A stretch of DNA of 64,000 bases from assembly GCF_001975825.1 (NCBI RefSeq), contig NZ_MTKN01000004.1, positions 155,886-219,885 on the forward strand, written 5' to 3'. Below are positions 10,546 to 19,078 of the stretch, in pieces; within the stretch, counting starts at the first letter, position 1; every line of letters begins with the position of its first letter. Source of the DNA: [Flexibacter] sp. ATCC 35208. GTDB taxonomy: Bacteria; Bacteroidota; Bacteroidia; Chitinophagales; Chitinophagaceae. A program made the translations under genes and the position numbers. Under the pieces are notes generated by a model. That model had not been told where the DNA came from and made no database searches. It saw only the letters and a program-made list of their open reading frames with translations.

Positions 10546-10768
10546 TTCAGCCCCGGTGATTTTAACATAGTAAAGCAGCAATAAACATTTATGGGGCTAC
10601 CCAAATACTACATGCAGGAATGCTCTGGGGAGCGAATTATAAAATAGCTGGGGGTCCTCCGTTTTACGGGAGGAACCTTTGTGATAGTACCAAAACGTGT
10701 TAGATGTTAAAGGGCCGTTACATGTGTATACGGCCACCTGATTGTAGTGCCGGGGCTAACCCCATAAA
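10546..10768. other. Gap between fecR-like and susC genes with an imperfect hairpin
   Basis: About 220 bases. An imperfect hairpin near 10650-10678 (GGTCCTCCG / CGGGAGGAACC, with single-base bulges) lies between the fecR stop and susC start on the minus strand. It might partially separate regulator transcription from transporter transcription. No clear U-tract. Confidence 0.3.
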
Positions 10769-11755
10769 TTATTTCTTATTTTTTAAAATTACAGTGTCGC
10801 GCGCTATCGACCAGGACAGTGATTCAGTCAGACAGATTGTTTCCAGCACATTTTGCAGGGTTTCCTGCCGGAAGCTACCGGTATAGGTCCATGCTTTTTT
10901 GTCGCTTTGGTTGATGACGGTTACGGCAAAGGTGTTTTCAATGGCATTGCGCACTTGTTCATACGAGGCATCTTTGAAGACCAGGGTACCTTGTTGCCAT
11001 CCGGTGGCTTCCGGGGTGCTAAAGGTCGTTCTGGTCACTTTCAGGCTTTGCAGGTCATAACTCAACTGTTCACTGGATTCAAGTACTACAGGCTTAGTGC
11101 CGGTGGCGGATACCTTTACTTTGCCACTTAGCAGGGCCACGGTGATTTTCTGTTCGTTGCGGTAAGCGCGTATATTGAAAGAGGTGCCCAGCGCTGTTGT
11201 ACTGAGACCTCCGCTGTGTACGGTGAAATGGTGTGCGGGGTCGGGGGCTACGTCAAAGAAGGCTTCTCCGTCTTCGAGGTAGAGGTCGCGACTTTCGCTG
11301 AAGTGTATGGGATATCTGAGGCGGCTGCCGGCATTGAGCACGACGGTGCTGCCATCTTCCAGTTTCAGGTGTTCGGTTTTACCTTTTACGGTAGTGACGA
11401 TATAGCATCCGTTGATAATTTCTTTATGGTTGTCAACTTTGGCCATAGCGGCATTGTCCGCAGGTATTGCGGAGCGGGTATAGTGCTGGAAAAACCAGCT
11501 GGCGGCAGCTACCAGCATAGTGATAGCGGCTGCGGCATAATACCACGGGCGCAATGAGCGCCGGCGGGGCACGTTGATATTTTTGTGCAGTGCAGCTTGT
11601 ACATCTGCGAGGTCCTGCTGGATGACAGTTTCTGGAATGTGCGAAACAGGCTGTTGTATCCCTTCAAACCACTCTTCTATCAACTGTTTTTCCCCGGCTG
11701 TGGACTGTCCTTCGTTATAACGTTCCAGTATGTGCTTTATCTGATCAAGGTTCAC
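10769..11755 (-). CDS. FecR-family anti-sigma factor
   Basis: 328 residues with typical Bacteroidetes FecR layout. Cytoplasmic N-terminal helical region 1-80 (ILERYNEGQSTAGEKQLIEEWF) should bind the sigma factor. One membrane segment about 88-106 (WYYAAAAITMLVAAASWFF). The periplasmic FecR domain about 120-225 contains LKLEDGSTVVLNAGSRLRYP and FFDVAPDPAHHFTV. A C-terminal DUF4974-like domain about 255-325 should contact the STN domain of the transporter encoded downstream. Located 97 bases after the sigma gene and ahead of the STN-SusC gene, so it completes a transporter/anti-sigma/sigma relay. Confidence 0.93.
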   Translation of the reverse strand: MNLDQIKHILERYNEGQSTAGEKQLIEEWFEGIQQPVSHIPETVIQQDLADVQAALHKNINVPRRRSLRPWYYAAAAITMLVAAASWFFQHYTRSAIPADNAAMAKVDNHKEIINGCYIVTTVKGKTEHLKLEDGSTVVLNAGSRLRYPIHFSESRDLYLEDGEAFFDVAPDPAHHFTVHSGGLSTTALGTSFNIRAYRNEQKITVALLSGKVKVSATGTKPVVLESSEQLSYDLQSLKVTRTTFSTPEATGWQQGTLVFKDASYEQVRNAIENTFAVTVINQSDKKAWTYTGSFRQETLQNVLETICLTESLSWSIARDTVILKNKK

Positions 11756-11852
11756 AGCGTTGTAATTTAAAATAATGTCCTAATGTATCAATGTTTGTCC
11801 CTAACGTTAGTGATGCTCTTAATGGTGTCGTTTCAAGTTGCAACAAGTACCA

Positions 11853-12440
11853 TCAATTGTAAAAAAAAGCGGCGGTCAGCAGCAGCAAAACGATGTCTGT
11901 CTGGGCATGGTTGGTACGCAGGATTTTTAATGCCTTGGTAATCTGGTTTTTAACCGTTTGCTGAGACAGTCCAAGGCGTATGGCTATCTGTTCCACCGTT
12001 TGGTGTTCTACCCTGCTCAGGATGAAGATCTCCTTCATTCGTTCAGGGAGTTGGTTGATGGTTTCAAACACATCTTCTGTACGTGTTTTGCTATCCAGTA
12101 GTTCTGTGATACTACCGGGTTGCACATCAAAGTGTTCGATGAGTTGTTGCAGGTATTTGCGGTAAGTATTGTTCTTGCGGTAAATGTCTATGATCTTATG
12201 TCGGGCCGACTGGTAGAGGTACGATTTCAACGATTCGTTGACGCTCAGCGTGTGTCTTCTTTCCCAGAGGGAGGTAAAGAGTTCCTGTAATACATCCTTG
12301 CCTGCTTCGGCAGGTTCAATCTTGCTCAGGATATAGAGGTATAAGGGCTGGCTATAACGTGCGTAGATAGCGTTGAAGGCCATTATGTTATCTTCCTGAA
12401 GCAATGAAAGTAATTGGGTGTCTGAGTAATTACTATACAT
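11853..12440 (-). CDS. ECF-type RNA polymerase sigma-70 factor (Bacteroidetes expansion type)
   Basis: 195 residues. Region 2 about 20-85 (AFNAIYARYSQPLYLYIL, DVLQELFTSLWERR, SLKSYLYQSARHKIIDIYR) and region 4 about 125-178 (LPERMKEIFILSRVEHQTVEQIAIRLGLSQQTVKNQI) are clear. The last 15 residues are strongly hydrophobic (VLLLLTAAFFYN), as in many FecR-controlled sigma factors of this group. First gene of the regulator pair; FecR follows 97 bases downstream. Expected target is the SusC/SusD set at 10545-5557. Promoter recognition sequence not evident. Confidence 0.93.
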   Translation of the reverse strand: MYSNYSDTQLLSLLQEDNIMAFNAIYARYSQPLYLYILSKIEPAEAGKDVLQELFTSLWERRHTLSVNESLKSYLYQSARHKIIDIYRKNNTYRKYLQQLIEHFDVQPGSITELLDSKTRTEDVFETINQLPERMKEIFILSRVEHQTVEQIAIRLGLSQQTVKNQITKALKILRTNHAQTDIVLLLLTAAFFYN

Positions 12441-12564
12441 GGATTACAGTCGTGACATAGATTTGGTTAAGGTTCTCAACAAGCGTATATATGAAGGGAA
12501 ATTACCACATTTATTGATAATACCAAAAAGCAAAAGAAAGCATTTTCCATTCAATGTCAATTCC

Positions 12565-12609
12565 CCAAAAACAAACGCTTCTGCCATAGACAGAAGCGTT
12601 TGTTTTTGG
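12565..12609. terminator. Intrinsic terminator with 19-bp stem
   Basis: Perfect 19-bp inverted repeat (12565-12583 / 12591-12609) around a 7-base loop, with A-run on one side and T-run on the other, so it can act in both directions. It closes the minus-strand AraC-type gene (stop at 12658) and insulates the sigma gene start at 12440. The 64-codon frame through it is not a gene. Confidence 0.85.
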
Positions 12610-12657
12610 AAGCGGGGCCTGTGGCAGGCTTAAATGCCTGAAGCAGTAAGCGCTTAT

Positions 12658-13533
12658 TTAAGCCTCCTTCAATCGCAATTCATTCTTATACTCTTTAGGT
12701 GTTTTACCTACTATTTCCTTAAAAAACCTGTTAAAATTCGACAAATTCTTAAAGCCACACGAATAAGCAATCTCCGCTATTGACCAATCCTCTTCTGTCA
12801 ATCTCTTACACGCATGCCCAATTCTCACCTCATTCAAAAACTGCACAAACGACTTCTTTGTTCTGTTCTTAAAGAACCGGCAAAAAGACTGCGGAGACAA
12901 ATTCGTAATACTTGCCACATCCTGCAAAGAGATCTCCTTGCTGAAGTTACTCATTACATATTTGAATACTTCATCAATTTTATGATTATCCTTCGCATTG
13001 AAAGCATGTGAATAACCTGTACTTGCCAGGTATTGTACATCCTTTGTCTCTGTCAATACTTTCAGGATACTCAGCAATGAAATGATCCTTTCCAGTCCTT
13101 CTTTCTTTGGTAGCTGCAGGATCTGATCTTTCAACAGATCATAGGTAGGGCCTATAATCTTCATTCCACGTTGTGCACGATGAAATAAGTCAGTCAATGC
13201 CTTTGTCTCAGGCAATCCATAGAACTTATCCCCGAAAATGTCTTTCGGAAAATAAATTACCACAGATCTTGCTTTCAGCGCTTCGTTGTTCTTGTAGTAG
13301 CTTTCATCATTGTACCATACATGTGGAATGTGTGGTCCCAGAAACACCATATCTCCTACATCAAAACTCTCAATGCTGTCGCCTACAATTCTTTTACCGT
13401 TGCTCTCCGTAACGTATACCAGCTCACATTCCGGGTGAAAATGGAATGGAGTATTGAAATAAGGATCACTTCTCTCAATGATGGTGATCTGATTGTCGGC
13501 AAACGCCCCCACTTTAATCAGAATGGGTTTCAT
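12658..13533 (-). CDS. AraC-family transcriptional regulator with N-terminal cupin
   Basis: 291 residues. N-terminal cupin-like ligand domain about 10-95 (FNTPFHFHPECELVYV and VGDMVFLGPHIPHVWY). C-terminal double helix-turn-helix about 185-285 with the family patterns ISLQDVASITNLSPQSFCRFF and IAEIAYSCGFKNLSNFNRFFKEIVGKTPKEYK. Stand-alone gene, transcribed away from the LacI-type regulator at 13914 across a 380-base gap. AraC proteins of this layout usually sense a sugar or related metabolite and activate nearby uptake or catabolic genes. The neighbouring SusC/SusD loci are possible targets, but nothing in the sequence proves it. Confidence 0.92.
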   Translation of the reverse strand: MKPILIKVGAFADNQITIIERSDPYFNTPFHFHPECELVYVTESNGKRIVGDSIESFDVGDMVFLGPHIPHVWYNDESYYKNNEALKARSVVIYFPKDIFGDKFYGLPETKALTDLFHRAQRGMKIIGPTYDLLKDQILQLPKKEGLERIISLLSILKVLTETKDVQYLASTGYSHAFNAKDNHKIDEVFKYVMSNFSKEISLQDVASITNLSPQSFCRFFKNRTKKSFVQFLNEVRIGHACKRLTEEDWSIAEIAYSCGFKNLSNFNRFFKEIVGKTPKEYKNELRLKEA

Positions 13534-13913
13534 GTAGTATAAGTTTAAGCTGTTTTTATTCTAGCTCCGTTGTGATGATGATTCGTCTTCTAGCCCCAGA
13601 CGGGACATTATCTTCCCGAAACAATTCAATTTATATAGTAATATTCCATGACTGTGTCCCAAATGGATATGCAGTCTTCTATACATTCCCCCTGACAAAA
13701 CTTTTCCTGTGAAAGTGCCAAATTATCAAATTTTGGTTAAAAAAACATCATTTTTTAGTAAATATCATTTATTTCCTGTTGAAACGCCCATCCGGGCGGG
13801 TTAACGGGGGATGATACGTATCATTCGTTCCCGGACAGTCTCTGCTGGAATTAATTTGGTCGTTTGCTACTAAGATTATAATTTTCTAAAGAATCAAACC
13901 AAATCTGAATCAC
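13534..13913. other. Divergent promoter region between araC-type and lacI-type genes
   Basis: 380 bases, AT-rich, no gene. Contains the palindrome listed at 13811-13824 and a near-consensus -7 box TTAATTTG at 13851-13858 (7 of 8 to TAnnTTTG) about 55 bases before the lacI-type start. Nothing else recognisable. Confidence 0.5.
13811..13824. promoter_or_regulatory. Perfect 14-bp palindrome, probable LacI-type operator
   Basis: ATGATACGTATCAT is a perfect palindrome with the central CG step typical of LacI-family operators. It lies 90 bases upstream of the LacI-type gene and about 27 bases upstream of the candidate -7 box at 13851, the expected place for an autoregulatory site. Confidence 0.5.
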
Positions 13914-14945
13914 GTGAAAGGAATATCGATTAAAGATATCGCCCAGCAGGCCGGCGTTTCTCCAACCACCGTTTCTTTCGTTCTCAATGGTAAAGGAAAA
14001 GAAAAAAGAATAAGCGAACAGGTAAGCAAACGTATTTTGAAGATTGCCGGCAAGCTAAAGTATAAACCTAACCAACTGGCACGTGGTTTACGCACTGGTA
14101 AAACCAAAACAATCGGGTTAATCGTAGAAGACATTGCCAATAATTTCTTTGCCAACGTAGCGAAAGTAGTAGAAGACGAAGCCGACAAGTACGGCTACAA
14201 AGTACTCTTCGGCAGCACCGAAGACAATGAAGAAAAGGCCCGTGGCCTGTTGGAGGTGCTCCGATACCGCCAGGTAGACGGGTATATCATTACGCCCACC
14301 CTCAACCTGGACAAGGACATTGCCTCCCTGGCAAAGCCCGTCGTACTCATGGACCGTTATTTTCCGAACGTCAAAGACTTGTCTTATGTGGTAGTAGACA
14401 ACTTCCAGGGGGCTGTCACTGCGGTCGATCATCTGGTGGCAAAGGGCTATAAGCATATTGGAATCATTACCACTACCTCGCACCAGATACAGATGCAACA
14501 GCGTTTGGAAGGCTTTACAGCTGCCCTGAAGAAACATGGCCTGCCATCGGGTAAGAATGTGATCAAACGGCTGCCTTTTGACCTGGATAGGCCCGGGTAT
14601 ACTCAGGAGATCACCAAATACCTGCAGAACAACCGGGAACTGGATGCCGTGTTCTTTGCCACCAACTACCTCGGTATTTGTGGTATAGAAAGCATTCGCT
14701 CCCTCGGATTGCAGATAGGTAGTGAGCTGGGTATGGTGAGTTTCGATGACCACGACATATTCCGTCTGCTAAGTCCGGCAGTAACCTGCGTAGCCCAGCC
14801 GGTAGAAGAGATAGGGAGAATGCTGATCAGGATCCTGATGGCGGAACTGGATGAAACAGCAGAAGGGCCGCAACAGGTAGTACTGCCACTGGAACTGAGA
14901 GAACGTGAATCGTCCATGCCGGATAAGCAGTTAACGAAGGCATGA
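13914..14945 (+). CDS. LacI/GalR-family transcriptional regulator
   Basis: 343 residues; start is GTG at 13914 because the protein begins exactly at the conserved MKGISIKDIAQQAGVSPTTV helix-turn-helix and no upstream start exists. Hinge helix region near 50 (KPNQLARGLRTGKTKTIGLIVEDI). Periplasmic-binding-like effector domain 60-335, with the usual VDGYIITPT, VVLMDRYFP and VVVDNFQGA segments. Followed by an intrinsic terminator and then a third susC/susD pair in the same direction, which makes it a candidate sugar-responsive regulator of that pair. A perfect palindrome upstream (13811-13824) suggests autoregulation. Effector unknown. Confidence 0.93.
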   Translation: MKGISIKDIAQQAGVSPTTVSFVLNGKGKEKRISEQVSKRILKIAGKLKYKPNQLARGLRTGKTKTIGLIVEDIANNFFANVAKVVEDEADKYGYKVLFGSTEDNEEKARGLLEVLRYRQVDGYIITPTLNLDKDIASLAKPVVLMDRYFPNVKDLSYVVVDNFQGAVTAVDHLVAKGYKHIGIITTTSHQIQMQQRLEGFTAALKKHGLPSGKNVIKRLPFDLDRPGYTQEITKYLQNNRELDAVFFATNYLGICGIESIRSLGLQIGSELGMVSFDDHDIFRLLSPAVTCVAQPVEEIGRMLIRILMAELDETAEGPQQVVLPLELRERESSMPDKQLTKA

Positions 14946-14946
14946 T

Positions 14947-14958
14947 GTAATCGTTTAC
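14947..14958. promoter_or_regulatory. LacI-like half-palindromic site just after the regulator gene
   Basis: GTAATCGTTTAC has matching GTAA/TTAC ends around a central CG, the layout of a LacI-type operator, but with one mismatched pair. A partial inverse copy, AACGATTAC, occurs at 15566-15574 in the susC leader. Suggestive only. Confidence 0.25.
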
Positions 14959-14978
14959 CTAATTTTTTTACATTTTAT

Positions 14979-15012
14979 AATCGCTTTTGCCGCAAGCAGA
15001 AGCGATTTTTTT
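14979..15012 (+). terminator. Intrinsic terminator after lacI-type gene
   Basis: 12-bp stem with one G-U pair (14979-14990 / 14996-15007), loop of five, followed by a run of T to 15012. Confidence 0.8.
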
Positions 15013-15744
15013 AGCCCTAAATATTACCGCCCATACAAATATAATTTGCTCATAATGAAAACTTTCTATAAGTTGCAAAAAATGACCTATGCCGGGAAAC
15101 TGTGAAAATGCCTAGAACCCATAATCTGCTTTTTTATAACAGGAAATCATTATACCATGAAAAGAGCGAAATATCTTCTATCATCGCATTACGGATAAAT
15201 TTCCATTATTAAATTTTCGTAAAGTCTTGGGGCATGAATGGAATTCATATTACGATTTCTTCAATTTGAGTGTATTTCTCCGATAGTATTTTCTCGTGGA
15301 GGTGTGCTAATTTACCGAAGTTAACAGATAATGAAAGATTCGATAAAAAAATGTTAAATCTTTTTTGTTTCTAAGAATTATTTGGGTAGTTTGGCGCTGT
15401 CAAGTAAAAGAATGTAGAGAAAAACTATGGCATTTTGGAAGAGTGGCTTGTACTGAGGGACAAAGCGGTGAAAATAACACCAGTTAAAGAAGAGAGTTAA
15501 AATGTCCTATACCGACAATAAAGTTAAATAAAACGTAAACGGTGACCACCGGAGTGTACTAAAAAACGATTACAATTCCAGGTAAAGGTACCCAAGACTA
15601 AAAGAGAAAATAACATCACATTCAGGGAACAATAGGCTTGTAAGCTTCTTAAAAAAAGGAGCAGGTCTATGCCATGCGTATCTGTATGTAATTACACTTG
15701 TGACTAAACACTTATCATACTTAAAATCTAACTAAAAGAAAGCT
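15013..15744 (+). other. Long non-coding leader upstream of the third susC gene
   Basis: About 730 bases with no credible open frame, AT-rich and with many stop codons in all frames. Must contain the promoter of the susC/susD pair. No exact TAnnTTTG box is found; the closest are at 15265-15270 (caattTG) and 15378-15384 (attatTTG). Holds AACGATTAC at 15566-15574, the inverse of part of the LacI-like site at 14947. A small regulatory RNA or long 5' UTR is possible but not demonstrated. Confidence 0.4.
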
Positions 15745-18700
15745 ATGCGAAGATCTCTATTAGTAAGCACACTGCTTCTTTTGTTCTGCTGCTTTACTGC
15801 TTTGGCACAGAACAAAAAAGTCGTGTCCGGGACTGTTAAAGATGACAAAGGACAGGCTCTTCCAGGAGTTACCATCCTGGAAAAGGGCACTAAGAACGGA
15901 GCAATGACTGCTCCGGATGGTTCCTTTAAAATCTCTGTTGCTCCTGAAGGAACTCTGGTTGTTTCCTTTTTAGGTTACGCTACTCAGGAAATTCCGGTAA
16001 GTGGCCAATCGACAATTAATGTTGCCCTTGCTACTGACAACAAAAATCTGGGCGAAGTGGTGGTAACCGCGATGGGTATTAAAAGAGAAGCCCGTTCCCT
16101 GGGTTACTCTGTAAGTACTGTAAGCGCAAAAGACATCTCTCAAACTGGTTCTCCTAGTTTCGCTTCTGCCCTGTACGGTAAAGCTGCCGGTGTAAAGGTA
16201 GTTGCTGCTCCAGGTGGTGCCAGCTCTGGTGTATCTATCCAGGTGAGAGGTATCACCTCTGTATCTGGTAACTCTCAGCCACTGTATGTTGTGGATGGTG
16301 TGCCTATCAGAAACATGGCTGATCCTACCAAATCAAGCTTCAACACTACTAACAACCGTATCGATGGTAACGGTGCACTGGATATCAACCCTGAAGATAT
16401 CGAGAGCCTGACTGTACTGAAAGGTGCTTCTGCATCTGCACTGTATGGTTCTGAAGCTACCAACGGTGTAGTTGTAATCACTACCAAGAAAGGTACCAAA
16501 TCAAGAGGTATAGGTGTTGATCTGAACTATATTTACACTGCTGAGATGCTGCAGAACAGCCCTGACTATCAGAACGAATATGGTCCTGGTTATGCAGAAG
16601 CTTACAACTTATCTTCCGGTGCAAATGCTGAAGGTTGGATTACTGACACTGATGGTTCTCTTCGTCCTTTCTACAGAGCGTATGAGTCTTTCGGTCCTAA
16701 ATTCGATGGCAGAAGTGTTAAATATTGGGATGGTTCTACCCGTCCATATTCAGCGAACAAGAATAACTATAAGGATTTCTTCCAGACTGGTTACAACTCT
16801 CAGTTCAACGCTGCTGTTGCTAACGCAAACGAATTTGCTTCTTACCGTTTCTCTTATACCCGTACGGATTATAAAGCTATCACCCCAGGATCTAACCTGA
16901 ACAAGAATAACTTTAACCTGAACGCTACGCTGAAACTGCACAAGAAAGTAACTTTAGACATCATTTCTACTTTCAATAACAACTACACTCATAACCGTCC
17001 TACTACGCTGAGCGATGTATTGAATTCTTACGGTGGTTTCTTCAGCCGTATGGATGATATGAATACATACTTCAACAAGTACCAGACTTCTCATGGTTAT
17101 AAGTATGTAACCTCTACTAACTCCAGCTACGATCAGAGCGAGAAACTGCTTTATCCGATCAGAGCTACTCAGCTGATGGACTATATGTGGACACAGCTGA
17201 AAAACGACTACGATGAAAACCAAAACCGTTTCATCAACAGCGTAACTTTAAACTATTCTATACTGGATAATCTGAAGTTCCGTGGTCGTATTGGTAATGA
17301 CTACACTGGCTGGAAAGCTGAAAATAAAGAACATAATACCCAGCCTACTTATGTAGGTACCAGTGGTAAATATGGTATCGAACAGAGAACAAACAGCCTC
17401 CTGTACGGAGATGCGTTGTTGACTTACAATTCTAAGATTGGTAAGAACTGGGATCTGGGTGTATCCGGTGGTTTCACTGCCAGAAAACAAAACTTCCAGT
17501 ATCAGCAGAGCACTACCACTGTAGGTTTGGCCAGTGAAAACTGGTTCTCTCTGAACAACTCTGCAGGTACTCTGTATACAGTATCTAATCGTGGTGAGCA
17601 GATCGACGTTGCTGGTTTCGGTATCCTTAACGTAAGCTACAAAGGTTGGTTATACCTCGAAGCAACAGGTCGTTCTGAAAGGACTTCTACCCTGGCTCCA
17701 GGCAGAAATAGCTATACTTACCCTTCTGCAAACGCAGGTTTCGTATTCTCTGATGTAATCAAATTACCATCCTGGTGGAACTACGGTAAACTGAGAGCTT
17801 CTTACGGTTTAACCGGTAACCACCCAACCCTGTTCGTAGCACCAGTTGCTTACAGCCAGTATGGTGTTTCCCTGAATGGTCAATACCTGGTATATCAACA
17901 AGCTCAGGGTAGCAGCTTCGGTAACGATAAGCTGGAATCTGAGCAGAAGAGAGAGTTTGAATTTGGTCTGGAAACAAGAATCATTGGCGGTAAAGTTGGT
18001 GTAGATCTGACTTACTACAATAACAAAGTAAAGCAACAGATCCTTGAGATCACTACTCCTCAGACAGCAGGTGCTACTTCCCAGTACATCAACGCTGGTG
18101 ACCTGGCAAACTTCGGTTTTGAAGGTGCAATCAACGCCACTCCGGTTCAAACTAAAGACTTCCGTTGGGATACCCGTCTGAACGTTGCAGTGAACCGTAA
18201 CAAACTGGTTAGCCTGCCTTCTACATTACCTAACATCACTAACGATCTGGAAAGTGGTTATGTAATCGCAAGATCAGAAGTAGGTGATCCCCTGGGTAAC
18301 ATCTACGTTCACCCACACAACATGGATGCAAACGGTAACTACAAAGTAGACGGTAACGGTCTGTATACTTACAATACCGATGCTTACATCAAGGTTGGTA
18401 ACATGATGCCTAAGGTTGTAGGAGGTTTCTCAAACACTTTCTCTTACAAAGCATTCTCACTGGATGTGACCCTGGATTACCGTTTAGGTGGTAAACTGGT
18501 ATCCATTCCTTCTTACTATGCAGTTGGTGCTGGTATGTACAAGAGCACTCTCAAATATAGAGATGCAGCTCATGGCGGTATTGGTTATAATGTGGTTGGT
18601 GATGAAAGCAGCTTTCCTCCTAATTATGTGGCAACTGCCGTTGGTGAAACCGCAACCCGTTACAATGGTCTGATCCTGGATGGTGTCACTGATGATAACG

Positions 18701-19041
18701 GTACTAAAAATACAAAAGTAACTTCCGCTGGTATCTATTATGATGCACAGTACGGATGGCATTCTGGTGACTACTCTCAGGCAGTATTCAACAACAGCTA
18801 TATCAAAGTGCGTGAAGTTGCACTGACTTACAACATGCCTAAGAGCATCATTAACAAATTACATTTCCAGGGTCTGCAGGTAGCACTGATCGGCCGTAAC
18901 CTGTTCTACGTTTACAAATCCCTGCCTTATGGCCTGGATCCGGAAGTTGCAACTGGCTCACGCTGGATTGATCAGGGTATGAACAGTGGTGGTATGGCTC
19001 CTACAAGAAGCCTTGGTGCTAGCGTTCGTGCTCGCTTCTAA
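15745..19041 (+). CDS. SusC/RagA-family TonB-dependent outer-membrane transporter
   Basis: 1098 residues. Signal peptide 1-21 (MRRSLLVSTLLLLFCCFTALA), carboxypeptidase-regulatory-like domain about 25-100 (VSGTVKDDKGQALPGVTI), linker NLGEVVVTAMGIKREARSLGY, plug about 115-235 with QPLYVVDGVPI and SASALYGSEATNGVVVITTKKG, then beta-barrel. No STN domain. The codon choice is strikingly uniform (GGT, GCT, AAC, CTG, TAC), more so than in the other susC genes here, which suggests very high expression. Followed after 37 bases by its susD partner and preceded by a LacI-type regulator. Substrate unknown. Confidence 0.94.
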   Translation: MRRSLLVSTLLLLFCCFTALAQNKKVVSGTVKDDKGQALPGVTILEKGTKNGAMTAPDGSFKISVAPEGTLVVSFLGYATQEIPVSGQSTINVALATDNKNLGEVVVTAMGIKREARSLGYSVSTVSAKDISQTGSPSFASALYGKAAGVKVVAAPGGASSGVSIQVRGITSVSGNSQPLYVVDGVPIRNMADPTKSSFNTTNNRIDGNGALDINPEDIESLTVLKGASASALYGSEATNGVVVITTKKGTKSRGIGVDLNYIYTAEMLQNSPDYQNEYGPGYAEAYNLSSGANAEGWITDTDGSLRPFYRAYESFGPKFDGRSVKYWDGSTRPYSANKNNYKDFFQTGYNSQFNAAVANANEFASYRFSYTRTDYKAITPGSNLNKNNFNLNATLKLHKKVTLDIISTFNNNYTHNRPTTLSDVLNSYGGFFSRMDDMNTYFNKYQTSHGYKYVTSTNSSYDQSEKLLYPIRATQLMDYMWTQLKNDYDENQNRFINSVTLNYSILDNLKFRGRIGNDYTGWKAENKEHNTQPTYVGTSGKYGIEQRTNSLLYGDALLTYNSKIGKNWDLGVSGGFTARKQNFQYQQSTTTVGLASENWFSLNNSAGTLYTVSNRGEQIDVAGFGILNVSYKGWLYLEATGRSERTSTLAPGRNSYTYPSANAGFVFSDVIKLPSWWNYGKLRASYGLTGNHPTLFVAPVAYSQYGVSLNGQYLVYQQAQGSSFGNDKLESEQKREFEFGLETRIIGGKVGVDLTYYNNKVKQQILEITTPQTAGATSQYINAGDLANFGFEGAINATPVQTKDFRWDTRLNVAVNRNKLVSLPSTLPNITNDLESGYVIARSEVGDPLGNIYVHPHNMDANGNYKVDGNGLYTYNTDAYIKVGNMMPKVVGGFSNTFSYKAFSLDVTLDYRLGGKLVSIPSYYAVGAGMYKSTLKYRDAAHGGIGYNVVGDESSFPPNYVATAVGETATRYNGLILDGVTDDNGTKNTKVTSAGIYYDAQYGWHSGDYSQAVFNNSYIKVREVALTYNMPKSIINKLHFQGLQVALIGRNLFYVYKSLPYGLDPEVATGSRWIDQGMNSGGMAPTRSLGASVRARF

Positions 19042-19078
19042 TGTATTTATTTGCTCAATGACGAAACAAAGAAAACTA

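Noticed and set aside
12439..12633. 64-codon open frame on the plus strand
   Set aside because: It runs through the 19-bp terminator stem and starts opposite the sigma gene start; no family resemblance.
15250..15400. TTTG-containing strings before susC as promoter candidates
   Set aside because: None has the TA dinucleotide at the right position, so no promoter was annotated.
18986..19078. Upstream extension of the susD frame into susC
   Set aside because: The ATG at 19079 gives a correct lipoprotein signal peptide; the extension would bury it.
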